Shown here: in pieces, positions 63,890 to 64,000 of the stretch | Layout: every line of letters starts with the position of its first letter | Numbering within the stretch: position 1 is the first letter of the stretch | From: Tubiluchus corallicola | Lineage: Eukaryota > Priapulida > Priapulimorpha > Priapulimorphida > Tubiluchidae | NCBI GenBank assembly: GCA_030141605.1 | Contig: JAQGDQ010000027.1 | Coordinates: forward strand, 671,812-735,811 | Reading direction: 5' to 3' | Length of the DNA: 64,000 bases | The notes under the pieces: model-generated | The model's database searches: none | Told to the model about the DNA's origin: nothing | Seen by the model: the letters and a program-made list of their open reading frames with translations, nothing else | Program-made: the position numbers and the translations under genes

Positions 63890-64000
63890 TCGCATTCCGG
63901 ATGATAGGTAAACACCACTTTAGTGTATATTGAAGTGTTAGTGTTAAAAACCTATTAACTTACCGCATACATCACTAATGCGTACTTCCAAAGTCTGAGC
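63890..64000. mobile_element. Family A MITE-like element, copy 5, cut by window end
   Basis: Has TTCGCATTCCGGATGATAGG, then TAAACACCACTTTA, near one end and ACTAATGCGTACTTCC near the other, matching the termini of copies 1 and 2. The element may continue past the window. Confidence 0.5.

Larger units (their letters stand above)
47043..64000. other. Downstream region without a confident gene
   Basis: Apart from the repeats, mobile elements and doubtful exons listed separately, I see nothing with family similarity. The stretches 51150-53400, 54800-57090 and 57800-60980 look like plain intergenic or intronic DNA. Part of 51850-52400 is rich in GCGGAT/ATCCGC-like words, possibly an old element. 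Confidence 0.5.

Overview
The window is nuclear DNA from an animal. Its genes are cut into small exons by GT-AG introns of about 0.15 to 3 kb. The DNA is AT-rich and carries many microsatellites, tRNA-derived SINE-like sequences, remnants of non-LTR retrotransposons and short inverted-repeat (MITE-like) elements. The two gene families are metazoan types, RapGAP with a gprs-like BTB region and an RFX4/RFX6-type factor. An invertebrate is most likely; I cannot name the phylum from sequence alone.

Layout. 1-13280: no gene recognised. This part holds an inverted-repeat element family, a nested foldback element, tetranucleotide arrays and a decayed LINE end. 13362-30109, + strand: a 15-exon gene whose 14 junctions all keep one frame (2730 coding bases, 909 residues). 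It encodes an unusual protein with the order LIM zinc finger, Rap-type GTPase-activating (RapGAP) domain, BTB domain split by a basic/serine-rich insert, BACK-like region and a short serine-rich tail. 30110-32853: intergenic. 32854-47042, + strand: a 14-exon RFX-family transcription factor of RFX4/RFX6 type (1494 coding bases, 497 residues). Its DNA-binding domain and dimerisation regions are complete. 47043-64000: no confident gene. It holds two or three isolated exon-like stretches and many mobile-element traces: a long near-loopless palindrome, a hAT-like insertion with a perfect 8-bp target duplication nested in another element, and several TIR elements.

How the parts may work together. 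The RapGAP protein should switch off Rap-type small GTPases, while its BTB-BACK half suggests recruitment of partners or a Cullin-3 ligase; the LIM domain would add a protein-docking surface. A consensus X-box, the binding site of RFX proteins, lies 722 bases upstream of its start codon, and an RFX gene lies just downstream. Partial X-box sites also lie near the start and in the first intron of the RFX gene. Regulation of the RapGAP gene by RFX, and RFX autoregulation, are inferences to test.

Exon borders were read by eye from splice signals, frame and family similarity. No alignment or search was run.
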